The notes beneath the pieces were generated by a model that did not search any database, had not been told where the DNA came from, and saw only the letters and a list, made by a program, of their open reading frames with translations. Below are positions 17,834-25,002 of a stretch of 46,311 nucleotides of DNA, in pieces. The first letter of the stretch is position 1; each line of letters opens with the position of its first letter. The DNA is from an uncultured Holophagaceae bacterium (lineage in GTDB: Bacteria; Acidobacteriota; Holophagae; Holophagales; Holophagaceae): contig CAISFO010000089.1 of assembly GCA_903884655.1 (NCBI GenBank), positions 1 through 46,311 on the forward strand, given 5' to 3'. A program made the position numbers and the translations under genes.

Positions 17834-17878
17834 CCCATCAGGATAACCCGGCACTTCCCGAGAAGTTACGATGGAACC

Positions 17879-18478
17879 ATGCACTGGAGCCACTTGAAGC
17901 CCTCCGAGGCCCGCCGGATGCCCTGGAAGAATGGCGGGGGCACCACGCGGGAGTTGGCCGTGGAGCCGCCCGGGGCCTCGCTGCAGGGCGGCTTCCTCTG
18001 GCGGCTCAGCGCAGCCACCCTGGAGGTTTCCGGACCGTTCTCCACGTTCCCAGGCTGCGACCGCTGGCTGCTCTTGCTGGAAGGCGCCGGCTTCTCCCTC
18101 GATTTCGGCCCGCAGGGGCGCCTGGAGGTCACTGAACCATGGGTGCCCAGCCGGTTCCGCGGAGACTGGCCCGCCGTGGCCACCCTGGTGGACGGGCCCT
18201 GCACGGATCTCGGCTTGATCGTGGACGCCCGGCGGATCCAGGCCGAGGTGGCGAGCGGCCCGCTGAAGCTTCCGGCCTCCTTGGCGCTATCGCCGGGAAC
18301 CACCCTGCTCTTCGTGGCCCGGGGGACCCTGGTCGTCCCTGCCTGGGGCCTGCACCTGGGCCAGGACCACCTGCTGCGGGTGGATGGCGGCGGTCCCGCC
18401 CTTGAGCTGGTGCCTGGCTACGGCGGTGCCTGGCTGGTGTCGGTCGCGCTCCAGAACAGGCGGCCGGAAGCCACCTGA
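17879..18478 (+). CDS. HutD/Ves family cupin-like protein
   Basis: This 199-aa protein matches the HutD/Ves family. It begins with the typical SEARRMPWKNGGGTTRELAVEP, continues with FLWRLSAATLEVSGPFSTFPGCDRWLLLLEGAGF, and ends in a second cupin-like half. HutD often sits with histidine-degradation genes and Ves is cold-linked in E. coli, but the molecular function is unsettled. No hut genes lie here. ATG 17879 is chosen because the conserved WKNGG motif follows 16 residues later. It diverges from psd with only 45 bases between the start codons. Confidence 0.85.
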   Translation: MHWSHLKPSEARRMPWKNGGGTTRELAVEPPGASLQGGFLWRLSAATLEVSGPFSTFPGCDRWLLLLEGAGFSLDFGPQGRLEVTEPWVPSRFRGDWPAVATLVDGPCTDLGLIVDARRIQAEVASGPLKLPASLALSPGTTLLFVARGTLVVPAWGLHLGQDHLLRVDGGGPALELVPGYGGAWLVSVALQNRRPEAT

Positions 18479-18570
18479 GGCATGGGATGTTGCACGAAGA
18501 AACCGGGGCCTGTCGCGCCGCCGGCAGGAAGGCCTTTCTGTGAAGCCGAAGTGCCTGTCATCGTGGAGGG

Positions 18571-19359
18571 ATGCGCATCTGGCAGATCCTCACCGTCATG
18601 GCCGCGGCCTTCGCCGCCGGCGGCATCAACTCCATCGCCGGTGGCGGCACCCTCGTGTCCTTTCCCGCCCTGCTGGGCATCGGCCTCACGGGCCAGCAGG
18701 CCAACGTCACCAGCACCCTGGCCCTGTGGCCGGGTTCCATTGGTGGGTTCTGGGGTCACCGCGAGGACCTCGCCGGCATCCGGGCCTTCGCCCTCCGGTT
18801 GATGCCGCCCTCGCTCATCGGCGGCGGTCTGGGCGCCTGGCTCATGCTGGTCACGCCCCAGAAGCTCTTCGATCAGCTGGTGCCCTGGCTCATCCTGACG
18901 GCCTCCGTGCTGCTGGCGGCCAACGACCCCGTCAACAGGCTGCTGAAGAAGATCCACGGCCATGAGCGCACGCCGGGCTGGTGGCTCGCCGCCATCTGCT
19001 TCCAGTTCATCGTGGGCATCTACGGCGGCTTCTTCGGCGCGGGCATCGGCATCCTCATGCTGGCGGCCCTCAGCCTGCTGGGCCTCACCGACATCCACCA
19101 GATGAACGGCCTGAAGAACCTGCTGGCCCTCTGCATCAACGGCATCGCGATCTTCGCCTTCATGGCCATGGAATTCCTGCGGCATCCGGGCAACGCGAAG
19201 TGGATGCTGGTCCTGCCCATGGCCGTGGCAGCGGGCCTGGGCGGCCTCTTCGGCTCCCACATGGCCCACCGGGTGGGCCGCACCACGGTCCGCATCGGCG
19301 TGGTCAGCATCGGGTTCATCCTGTCTGCCTGGTACTTCTACAAGACTTACGCCGCCTGA
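18571..19359 (+). CDS. TauE/SafE (DUF81) family membrane permease
   Basis: This multi-helix inner-membrane protein (262 aa, about eight hydrophobic segments) belongs to the TauE/SafE family, whose characterised members export or import sulfite, sulfoacetate and other small organic anions. The duplicated family signature is visible: GGINSIAGGGTLVSFPALL near the start and GIYGGFFGAGIGILMLAAL in the second half. The substrate cannot be told. It lies 31 bases upstream of a GMP reductase-type gene, but a functional link is not obvious. Confidence 0.87.
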   Translation: MRIWQILTVMAAAFAAGGINSIAGGGTLVSFPALLGIGLTGQQANVTSTLALWPGSIGGFWGHREDLAGIRAFALRLMPPSLIGGGLGAWLMLVTPQKLFDQLVPWLILTASVLLAANDPVNRLLKKIHGHERTPGWWLAAICFQFIVGIYGGFFGAGIGILMLAALSLLGLTDIHQMNGLKNLLALCINGIAIFAFMAMEFLRHPGNAKWMLVLPMAVAAGLGGLFGSHMAHRVGRTTVRIGVVSIGFILSAWYFYKTYAA

Positions 19360-19390
19360 GCCGAAAGCTACTCCATCCAAAGGAAGTGCC

Positions 19391-20404
19391 ATGCCTGAGA
19401 CCGCCATCACCTTCGACGATGTCCTGCTGATCCCCGCCTACAACCACCACGAGTCCCGCCGGGTCGTGGACATCGGCATGACCGACAAGACCGGCAAGCT
19501 CACCCTCGGGCTGCCCATCATGACGGCCAACATGGACACGGTAACCGAGGACGCCATGGCCAACTTCGTGGGCGAGCGGGGCGGCATTGGCGTACTCCAC
19601 CGCTTCGTCTCCGTGGAGGAGAACGTGGCGATGTTCAAGCGCTGCCTCCACCCCGCCTTCGTCTCCGTGGGCACCTCCGAGGCCGAGATGGAGCGCATCG
19701 AGGCCCTGCGGGACGCCGGCGCCGAGTACTACTGCGTCGACGTGGCCCACGGTCATGCCAAGTACGTGGGCAAGATGATCAAGCGCATGCGCCTCATGCT
19801 GCCCAATGCCTGCATCATGGCGGGCAATGTGGCCACCTACGCCGGGGCGGACTACCTGGCTTCCGTGCACGCCGACATCGTGAAGGTGGGCATCGGCCCT
19901 GGCAGCGTGTGCACCACCCGCATCAAGACCGGCTTCGGCGTGCCCCAGATCACCGCCATCCAGGAATGCGCCCGCGCTGATCGGTCCATCGTGGCCGATG
20001 GTGGTATCCGCACACCGGGCGATATCGTCAAGGCCCTGGCCTTCGGCGCCGACTTCGTGATGGTGGGCGGCATGCTGGCGGGCACCCGGCCCACGCCTGG
20101 CAAGCCCATCCTGGACGACAAGGGCGCGCCGTCCCACAAGGTCTACCGGGGCATGGCGAGCAAGGAAGTAGCCGATGACCACCTGGGTGGGCTCACCGGC
20201 TGGAAGACCGCCGAGGGCGTGGCCACCAAGGTGCCCTACCGCGAGGACGAGGACGAGATCATCGCCGACATCATCGGTGGCCTGCGGTCGGGGCTCACCT
20301 ACGCCGGCGCGAACACCATCCGCGAGCTGCAGCGGAAGCTCAACTACACCCTGGTCTCCCCCGCCGGACGGGTGGAAAGCCTGCCGCACAAGCTCCTCGG
20401 GTGA
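19391..20404 (+). CDS. guaC: GMP reductase / IMP dehydrogenase family enzyme
   Basis: This TIM-barrel enzyme of the IMPDH/GMPR family (337 aa) lacks the CBS-domain insert usual in IMP dehydrogenase. The start FDDVLLIPAYNHHESR and the active-site loop GIGPGSVCTTRIKTG (Cys174) fit GMP reductase, which converts GMP to IMP with NADPH. Further conserved segments are VADGGIRTPGDIVKALAFGA and MVGGMLAGT. AAGGAAG precedes the ATG. A CBS-less IMP dehydrogenase is the alternative, and the residues around the cysteine (IKTGFGVPQ) favour reductase. It is preceded by the TauE-like gene. Confidence 0.82.
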   Translation: MPETAITFDDVLLIPAYNHHESRRVVDIGMTDKTGKLTLGLPIMTANMDTVTEDAMANFVGERGGIGVLHRFVSVEENVAMFKRCLHPAFVSVGTSEAEMERIEALRDAGAEYYCVDVAHGHAKYVGKMIKRMRLMLPNACIMAGNVATYAGADYLASVHADIVKVGIGPGSVCTTRIKTGFGVPQITAIQECARADRSIVADGGIRTPGDIVKALAFGADFVMVGGMLAGTRPTPGKPILDDKGAPSHKVYRGMASKEVADDHLGGLTGWKTAEGVATKVPYREDEDEIIADIIGGLRSGLTYAGANTIRELQRKLNYTLVSPAGRVESLPHKLLG

Positions 20405-20543
20405 TGAGTCCCACCGGATGATCCATCTGGAGTCAGACCTTTCGGATTAGGACTCTTGTATTGACTCCGAACCTGGTTCGCCGGACCTTTTCCCCGGCCA
20501 CGATTGCATTACCATGGGTCGTGATCCACCCCCTGGAGGACCC

Positions 20544-21017
20544 ATGCGACTGCTGCTTGCGGGATGTCTGGCCCTGACGCTCTTCGCCGCGCCGGCACCC
20601 GATCCGACGGAGTGCGTGGCCTGCCACGACACCATCAACCTCGACCAGTTCCGGAAGCGGACTCACGGGAAGTTGAACTGCGTGACCTGCCACGCCGCCA
20701 TCACCACGCTGCCGCATGCGGACAAACTGCCGCCGCCCCAGTGCATCCGCTGCCACGACCATGAGGGCCAGGACTTTGCCAGCAGCATGCACGGCGTCGC
20801 CCGGAAGCAGGGCAAGGACCATGCGCCCACCTGCGTGACCTGCCATGGCCACGCCCATGAGGTAGTCCCCAGGAGCAACCTGGCCTCCAAGGTGGCCTGG
20901 CAGAACATGGCAGCCACCTGCGGGAAGTGCCACGACCAGGATTTCCTGAAGAAGCTGTCCACCCGGCTGCCCAGGCGGGCTTCCCGGATGGACCTCCAGA
21001 AAATGCCAGGAAAATAG
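20544..21017 (+). CDS. Secreted pentahaem c-type cytochrome
   Basis: This small secreted protein (157 aa) has a signal peptide (MRLLLAGCLALTLFAA) and five CxxCH haem sites: residues 24-28, 46-50, 67-71, 97-101 and 126-130. Several additional histidines (for example 41, 58, 72, 83, 103) could be distal ligands, so bis-His haems are likely. It should act in periplasmic electron transfer, as is common in metal-reducing or versatile anaerobes. TGGAGG precedes ATG 20544. After the last haem only ~27 residues remain, rich in Arg and Lys. No membrane partner or quinol oxidase gene is adjacent, so its redox partner is unknown. Confidence 0.88.
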   Translation: MRLLLAGCLALTLFAAPAPDPTECVACHDTINLDQFRKRTHGKLNCVTCHAAITTLPHADKLPPPQCIRCHDHEGQDFASSMHGVARKQGKDHAPTCVTCHGHAHEVVPRSNLASKVAWQNMAATCGKCHDQDFLKKLSTRLPRRASRMDLQKMPGK

Positions 21018-21168
21018 GGCTCAGAGCACCACCTCCGAAAGGCATCGGCTTCGGGTCCTGGGTCCGGATGGGGCCTGATGGAATCTGTCCGGAATTTCTT
21101 GGCGACGCCGAAATTGGATGAATCTGCTAAAATTGAAGCAGAAACTCAAAATCAGATCCGGAGGACCT

Positions 21169-21372
21169 ATGCCGCCCGGAAACGCGCGCACCCAGGTGCC
21201 TGTCAAGGTGATTGAAAAAGTGACCGCCGAAGCCTGCATCGCCATCGCCAGGCAGGTCGAGCTCTCCAGTGAGCTGGTGGGGGATGTGGCCGGGTCGGAT
21301 GCGGCAAGGCGGGTGGCCGCTGTCATCCAGGCAGAGCTGCTGGGCACCCTGGGGAGGGCGTCTCGGCGCTGA
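21169..21372 (+). CDS. Small hypothetical protein (67 aa)
   Basis: I do not recognise this protein. It has a short basic N-terminus and a helical body (VKVIEKVTAEACIAIARQVE, then RRVAAVIQAELLGTL), with no signal peptide or membrane helix. ATG 21169 is preceded by a good GGAGG (about 21160). An upstream ATG at 21118 would add 17 basic residues but has no ribosome binding site. It converges on the GAF-domain gene, 48 bases away, and no hairpin is obvious between them. Confidence 0.65.
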   Translation: MPPGNARTQVPVKVIEKVTAEACIAIARQVELSSELVGDVAGSDAARRVAAVIQAELLGTLGRASRR

Positions 21373-21420
21373 AGGAAGTAATCTCTGGGCCAGGTGGCCT
21401 GGGGCCTTAATGTCTGTCCA

Positions 21421-22053
21421 CTACTTCCGGATCTGATCCGTGGCGTCCATGGCGAGGCTCACCAGGCTGGAGAGAAAGGCCGCGAACTGCAGTTCCTCCG
21501 GCTGCCAGCGGCGGCGCGGTCCGGTGTGTTCGAGGCAGACGACTCCGGACAGCCGGTCCCCCTTCTTGATGGGCACATCGAGCATCGAGCTGATGTTCAG
21601 GGGCCGAAGATAGACATCGGCGAACTCCCGGGTGCGGGGATCCTCCAGGGCATCATCGGCCGCCACCACCCGGCCGCGCTCGATCTCGGCGAAATAGGCC
21701 GGGTAGTTGCTGGCCAGCAGATGCGCGCCCTCGCCGAAGAGGCTCTCGATGCCATCGAAGAGGCAGGCGCAAGTGAGGTGCGTCCGGGTGTCATCCAGCA
21801 GCCAGACGCTGGCCCGCTGCACTTCCACGGTCCGGGCCGCCATGCGGGTGATGTCGCGGAAGGCGCTCGCCAGATCCCCGGAAACCAGGGAACGATGCCG
21901 GGTCAGCAGGGTCATGGCCACCAGCAGGCGGTTGAGGAAGCTCTCCTTGGCCAGGAGCCGCTGGTTCTCAAGGGTGAGCGCCGCAAGCCTCCCGCCCTCG
22001 ACCTCAAGCAGAGCGTCCGGAACTTCTTGGTGCTGGAGGGAGGAAGGCTGCAC
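21421..22053 (-). CDS. GAF-domain sensor protein
   Basis: This 210-residue cytoplasmic protein has a helical N-terminus (~20-60, possibly coiled coil) followed by one GAF domain (~60-205). The GAF pattern includes VQRASVWLLDDTRTHLTCAC, DDALEDPRTREFADVYLRPL and SSMLDVPIKKGDRLSGVVCL. No kinase, cyclase or other output domain is attached, so it probably acts by binding another protein, or a small molecule such as a cyclic nucleotide. It starts at GTG 22053 behind AGGGG. The AT-rich stretch upstream is its likely promoter region. Confidence 0.85.
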   Translation of the reverse strand: MQPSSLQHQEVPDALLEVEGGRLAALTLENQRLLAKESFLNRLLVAMTLLTRHRSLVSGDLASAFRDITRMAARTVEVQRASVWLLDDTRTHLTCACLFDGIESLFGEGAHLLASNYPAYFAEIERGRVVAADDALEDPRTREFADVYLRPLNISSMLDVPIKKGDRLSGVVCLEHTGPRRRWQPEELQFAAFLSSLVSLAMDATDQIRK

Positions 22054-22462
22054 AGAAACCCCTGAAAATAAAAGGACGGTCAGATCAACTATCAGACCTC
22101 GATCTGGTGGCCGTGGTCACACTTGTATTTCGAGTGTTAACAATTGCTTCGTGGAAAATCGATGGCCGTGGAAAGGGTCTCGGGACTTTGCAAAACGGTC
22201 GAATCGCAGTGCGTTCAAAATATTTATATTCGATAGTGTCGTAGTCAATTTGAAACCGGCACCAGAGCTTGGCCGGAGGGCTCCTGAAGCACCTGTCGCG
22301 CAGATGGTTTGGGTCAGGGCCCGACCGAACAGGGGGGCCCGGCAGCCCCTCTGGGGCGCCGGGCCCCCGGATCGAGGGGTCACCATCCATTCCGCCAAAC
22401 CGGCTTAGTATGAATTCCAGGGGGCATCAGTCACGGGCGGCCCCGGTCAAGGGAGACACCAA
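22054..22462. other. 409-base gene-free region between divergent genes
   Basis: No gene is supported here. The left part (about 22080-22260) is AT-rich with runs such as AAAATATTTATATTC and should hold the promoter of the GAF gene. The right part is GC-rich and carries a strong hairpin just upstream of the HTH gene. Short frames on both strands lack ribosome binding sites and codon bias. Confidence 0.6.
22333..22368. other. Strong GC-rich hairpin upstream of the HTH gene
   Basis: GGGGGCCCGGC (22333-22343) pairs with 22358-22368, and the inner GCCCC (22345-22349) pairs with GGGGC (22353-22357), leaving one bulged A and a 3-base loop. It lies 95 bases before the GTG of the HTH gene. No T-tract follows. 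It could be an attenuator, a protein-binding site or a terminator of an unseen transcript. Confidence 0.6.
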
Positions 22463-22900
22463 GTGCCAAACATCGCATCCGTCCTGAAGGAAGAAATTCT
22501 CCGTCTGGCGCGGAAGGAAGTTCGCAGTGAACTGGAAAGCCTGAAGAAAGCCTCGGCGCAGCATCGGGCGGACCTGGCCGAATTGAAGCGGCGCGTGGCC
22601 GGGCTCGAGAAGCAGGTCTCCAAGGTCGCAAAGAAGGCTCAGCCGAAAGTGGCGGAGGGGCCCTCCGGCGAAGAGACCAGCCGGGTCCGGTTCAGCGCCA
22701 AGGGACTGGCCACCCACCGGCAGCGGCTGGGGCTTTCCGCGGCAGACCTGGGCGCGCTGCTCGGCGTATCGGCGCAGAGCATCTACCACTGGGAATCCGG
22801 AAAGACGAAGCCCCGCCAGCAGCAGGTCGCCGCCATCGCGGCCCTGAGGAAGATGGGCAAACGCGAGGTCAAGGCCCGGCTGGCCGAGACGGAGGCCTGA
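22463..22900 (+). CDS. Helix-turn-helix (XRE-like) DNA-binding protein with coiled-coil N-terminus
   Basis: This 145-residue protein has a basic, heptad-rich N-terminal half (~8-60, LKKASAQHRADLAELKRRVA...), a short linker, and a C-terminal XRE-type helix-turn-helix (~80-130): GLATHRQRLGLSAADLGALL followed by GVSAQSIYHWESGKTKPR. The coiled coil probably makes dimers. It is a predicted transcription factor or nucleoid-associated regulator, but its target genes are unknown. The start is GTG 22463, with GGGAGA upstream. A large hairpin precedes it and a terminator follows directly. Confidence 0.85.
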   Translation: MPNIASVLKEEILRLARKEVRSELESLKKASAQHRADLAELKRRVAGLEKQVSKVAKKAQPKVAEGPSGEETSRVRFSAKGLATHRQRLGLSAADLGALLGVSAQSIYHWESGKTKPRQQQVAAIAALRKMGKREVKARLAETEA

Positions 22901-22905
22901 GAGGC

Positions 22906-22943
22906 GCGGGTTCCGGCCTCCCCAGGGAGGCGCCGGAACCCGC
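22906..22943 (+). terminator. Hairpin terminator after the HTH gene
   Basis: GCGGGTTCCGGC (22906-22917) pairs perfectly with GCCGGAACCCGC (22932-22943), and inner CCTCCC/GGGAGG pairs extend the stem. It starts six bases after the stop. There is no long T-tract. Confidence 0.7.
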
Positions 22944-23082
22944 TTCCAGCTCATTCCGGAATCCGGGCAGCCCCAGTGCCGACCCGCTGGTGGGGCTCCG
23001 GACCGGCGTTCAAGGATCCCAGGCCCTTGCCTGCCGGCCTCGGGCTGGGTTAGAAGGAAGGTCGGCTTTGAAAGGATCCACC

Positions 23083-24969
23083 ATGCCCGAATCCACCGTC
23101 GAGAAGCGCGAGTTCAAGAGCGAGCTCAAGCAGATCCTGAACATCATCACCCACTCCCTGTACTCCCATAAGGAGATCTTCCTGCGGGAGCTGCTCAGCA
23201 ACGCCAGCGACGCCATCGACAAGATCCGCTTCAACTCGCTCCAGAACGAGGCCCTGGTGGGCGCCGACCGGGACTGGAAGATCCAGATCACGCCGGATGC
23301 GGCGGTGGGTACCCTCACCGTGTCCGACAACGGCGTGGGCATGACGCGCGAGGCGATCATCGAGCACCTGGGCACCATCGCCCGGTCAGGCACCCGCGAG
23401 TTCCTGGAGAACCTCCAGCAGACCGAGGCGGCCACGCGCCCGGAACTCATCGGACAGTTCGGTGTGGGCTTCTACTCGTCCTTCATGGTCGCCGACCAGG
23501 TGAGCGTCGTGTCCCGCGCGGCCGGAGAAACCCAGGCGGTGCGCTGGACCTCGGATGGGCTGGGCGAGTTCACGGTGGAGCCGGCGGAGCGGGCGGGCCG
23601 GGGCACGGACGTCACCCTGCACCTCAAGGAAGAGGAAAAGGAGTTCCTCCAGGAATGGCGCCTGCGGAGCGTGGTGAAGCAGTTCTCGGACTTCATCGAG
23701 CACCCCATCGTCATGGAGGTGGAGAAGAAGGGAGAGAAGGACGGGAAGACCTTGGCGGAGGAAGTGTTGAACTCCAGGAAGGCCCTCTGGCTGCGCAGCA
23801 AGGGAGATGTCACGCCGGAAGAGCACAACGCCTTCTACCGGCAGGTCTCCGGCGACTTCGAGGATCCCGCGAAGGTGATCCACTACGCCGCGGAAGGCAC
23901 TCTGGAATTCAAGGCCCTGCTCTACCTCCCGAAGCACAAGAGCTTCGACCTGCAGTTCGGCGAGGCCAAGGTCGGTCCCCGGCTCTACATCAACCGCGTG
24001 CAGATCATGGACCACTGCGAGCAGGTCCTGCCACCCTATCTCCGGTTCGTGAAGGGGGTGGTCGACTGCCCGGACCTGCCCCTGAACGTCTCCCGGGAAC
24101 TGCTGCAGCACAACCCCCTGTTAGAGAAGATCCAGAAGAGTGTGGTGAAGAACATTTTCCAGGCCATGGAGGAGTTCCGGACGGCGGACTACGACGGCTA
24201 CCTGGCCCTGTTCGGCGAGCTCGGCGGCATCCTCAAGGAGGGGCTCGGCCGCGACTGGGGCAACCGCGAGGCCATCGCGAACCTCCTGCTCTTCGAGAGC
24301 CTGAACACGGAGCGGGGCAAGTTCATCACGCTGGCCCAGTACCTGGAGGCCATGCGGGGGGACCAGGCCGACATCTACTTCATGACCGGCGAGGACCGGG
24401 GCACGCTGGAACATTCCCCGGCGCTGGAGGCCTTCCGCCGCAGGGGCTGGGATGTGCTGCTGCTGACGGATCCCATCGACGGCTTCGTCTTCCCCTCACT
24501 GAACGACTTCAAGGGCAAGCCGCTGAAGCCCGCGGACCGGAATGCCCCCAGCCTTCCCGCCGAGGACCAGAAGAAGGTGGAAGCAGCTGCGGAAAGCTTC
24601 AAGGCGCTGCTCCCGGCCCTGAAGGACAGGCTTCCCCAGGTGAAGGAGGTCCGCCTGTCGAGCCGCCTCACGGACAGCGCCGCCTGCCTGGTTCCCGACG
24701 AGGGGGGCCTCGATCCCCACACCGAGCGCCTGCTGCAGAAGCTCCGGAAGTCGGAGGAGGGCGAAAGCCCGCGCATCCTCGAGCTGAATCCCGAACACCC
24801 CGCGGTGCAGGGACTGCTGAAGATCCATTCGGCCGACCCGAGCGATCCCCGCATCGAGGACCATGCCCGGCTCCTCTACGCCCAGGCCCTCCTGGCCGAA
24901 GGCTCCAAGCTGCCGGATCCCTCGGACGTCATCCGGCGAATCAATCAGCTGCTGGTGAAGGACGCCTGA
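23083..24969 (+). CDS. htpG: Molecular chaperone HtpG (Hsp90)
   Basis: Bacterial Hsp90 (628 aa) is a homodimeric ATP-driven chaperone of the cytosol. The GHKL ATPase domain shows EIFLRELLSNASDAIDKIRF, DNGVGMTREA and GQFGVGFYSSFMVAD, which bind ATP. The middle domain contains LYLPKHKSFDL and GVVDCPDLPLNVSRE, with the catalytic arginine region. The C-terminal dimerisation domain is complete. AAAGGA precedes ATG 23083. A longer open frame from 22990 lacks support and runs through the region behind the terminator. It converges on the phosphorylase gene with only 33 bases between stops and no clear terminator there. Confidence 0.97.
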   Translation: MPESTVEKREFKSELKQILNIITHSLYSHKEIFLRELLSNASDAIDKIRFNSLQNEALVGADRDWKIQITPDAAVGTLTVSDNGVGMTREAIIEHLGTIARSGTREFLENLQQTEAATRPELIGQFGVGFYSSFMVADQVSVVSRAAGETQAVRWTSDGLGEFTVEPAERAGRGTDVTLHLKEEEKEFLQEWRLRSVVKQFSDFIEHPIVMEVEKKGEKDGKTLAEEVLNSRKALWLRSKGDVTPEEHNAFYRQVSGDFEDPAKVIHYAAEGTLEFKALLYLPKHKSFDLQFGEAKVGPRLYINRVQIMDHCEQVLPPYLRFVKGVVDCPDLPLNVSRELLQHNPLLEKIQKSVVKNIFQAMEEFRTADYDGYLALFGELGGILKEGLGRDWGNREAIANLLLFESLNTERGKFITLAQYLEAMRGDQADIYFMTGEDRGTLEHSPALEAFRRRGWDVLLLTDPIDGFVFPSLNDFKGKPLKPADRNAPSLPAEDQKKVEAAAESFKALLPALKDRLPQVKEVRLSSRLTDSAACLVPDEGGLDPHTERLLQKLRKSEEGESPRILELNPEHPAVQGLLKIHSADPSDPRIEDHARLLYAQALLAEGSKLPDPSDVIRRINQLLVKDA

Positions 24970-25002
24970 GGTCCAGGTTCAGGCTGGAACACGCCACTTC
25001 TC

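Noticed and set aside
17129..17878. Upstream extension of the HutD-like frame
   Set aside because: Runs antisense through psd. The conserved protein begins at 17879.
22085..22398. Short minus-strand frames (93 and 101 residues) in the gap before the HTH gene
   Set aside because: Two overlapping frames cover the same bases with no codon bias or ribosome sites.
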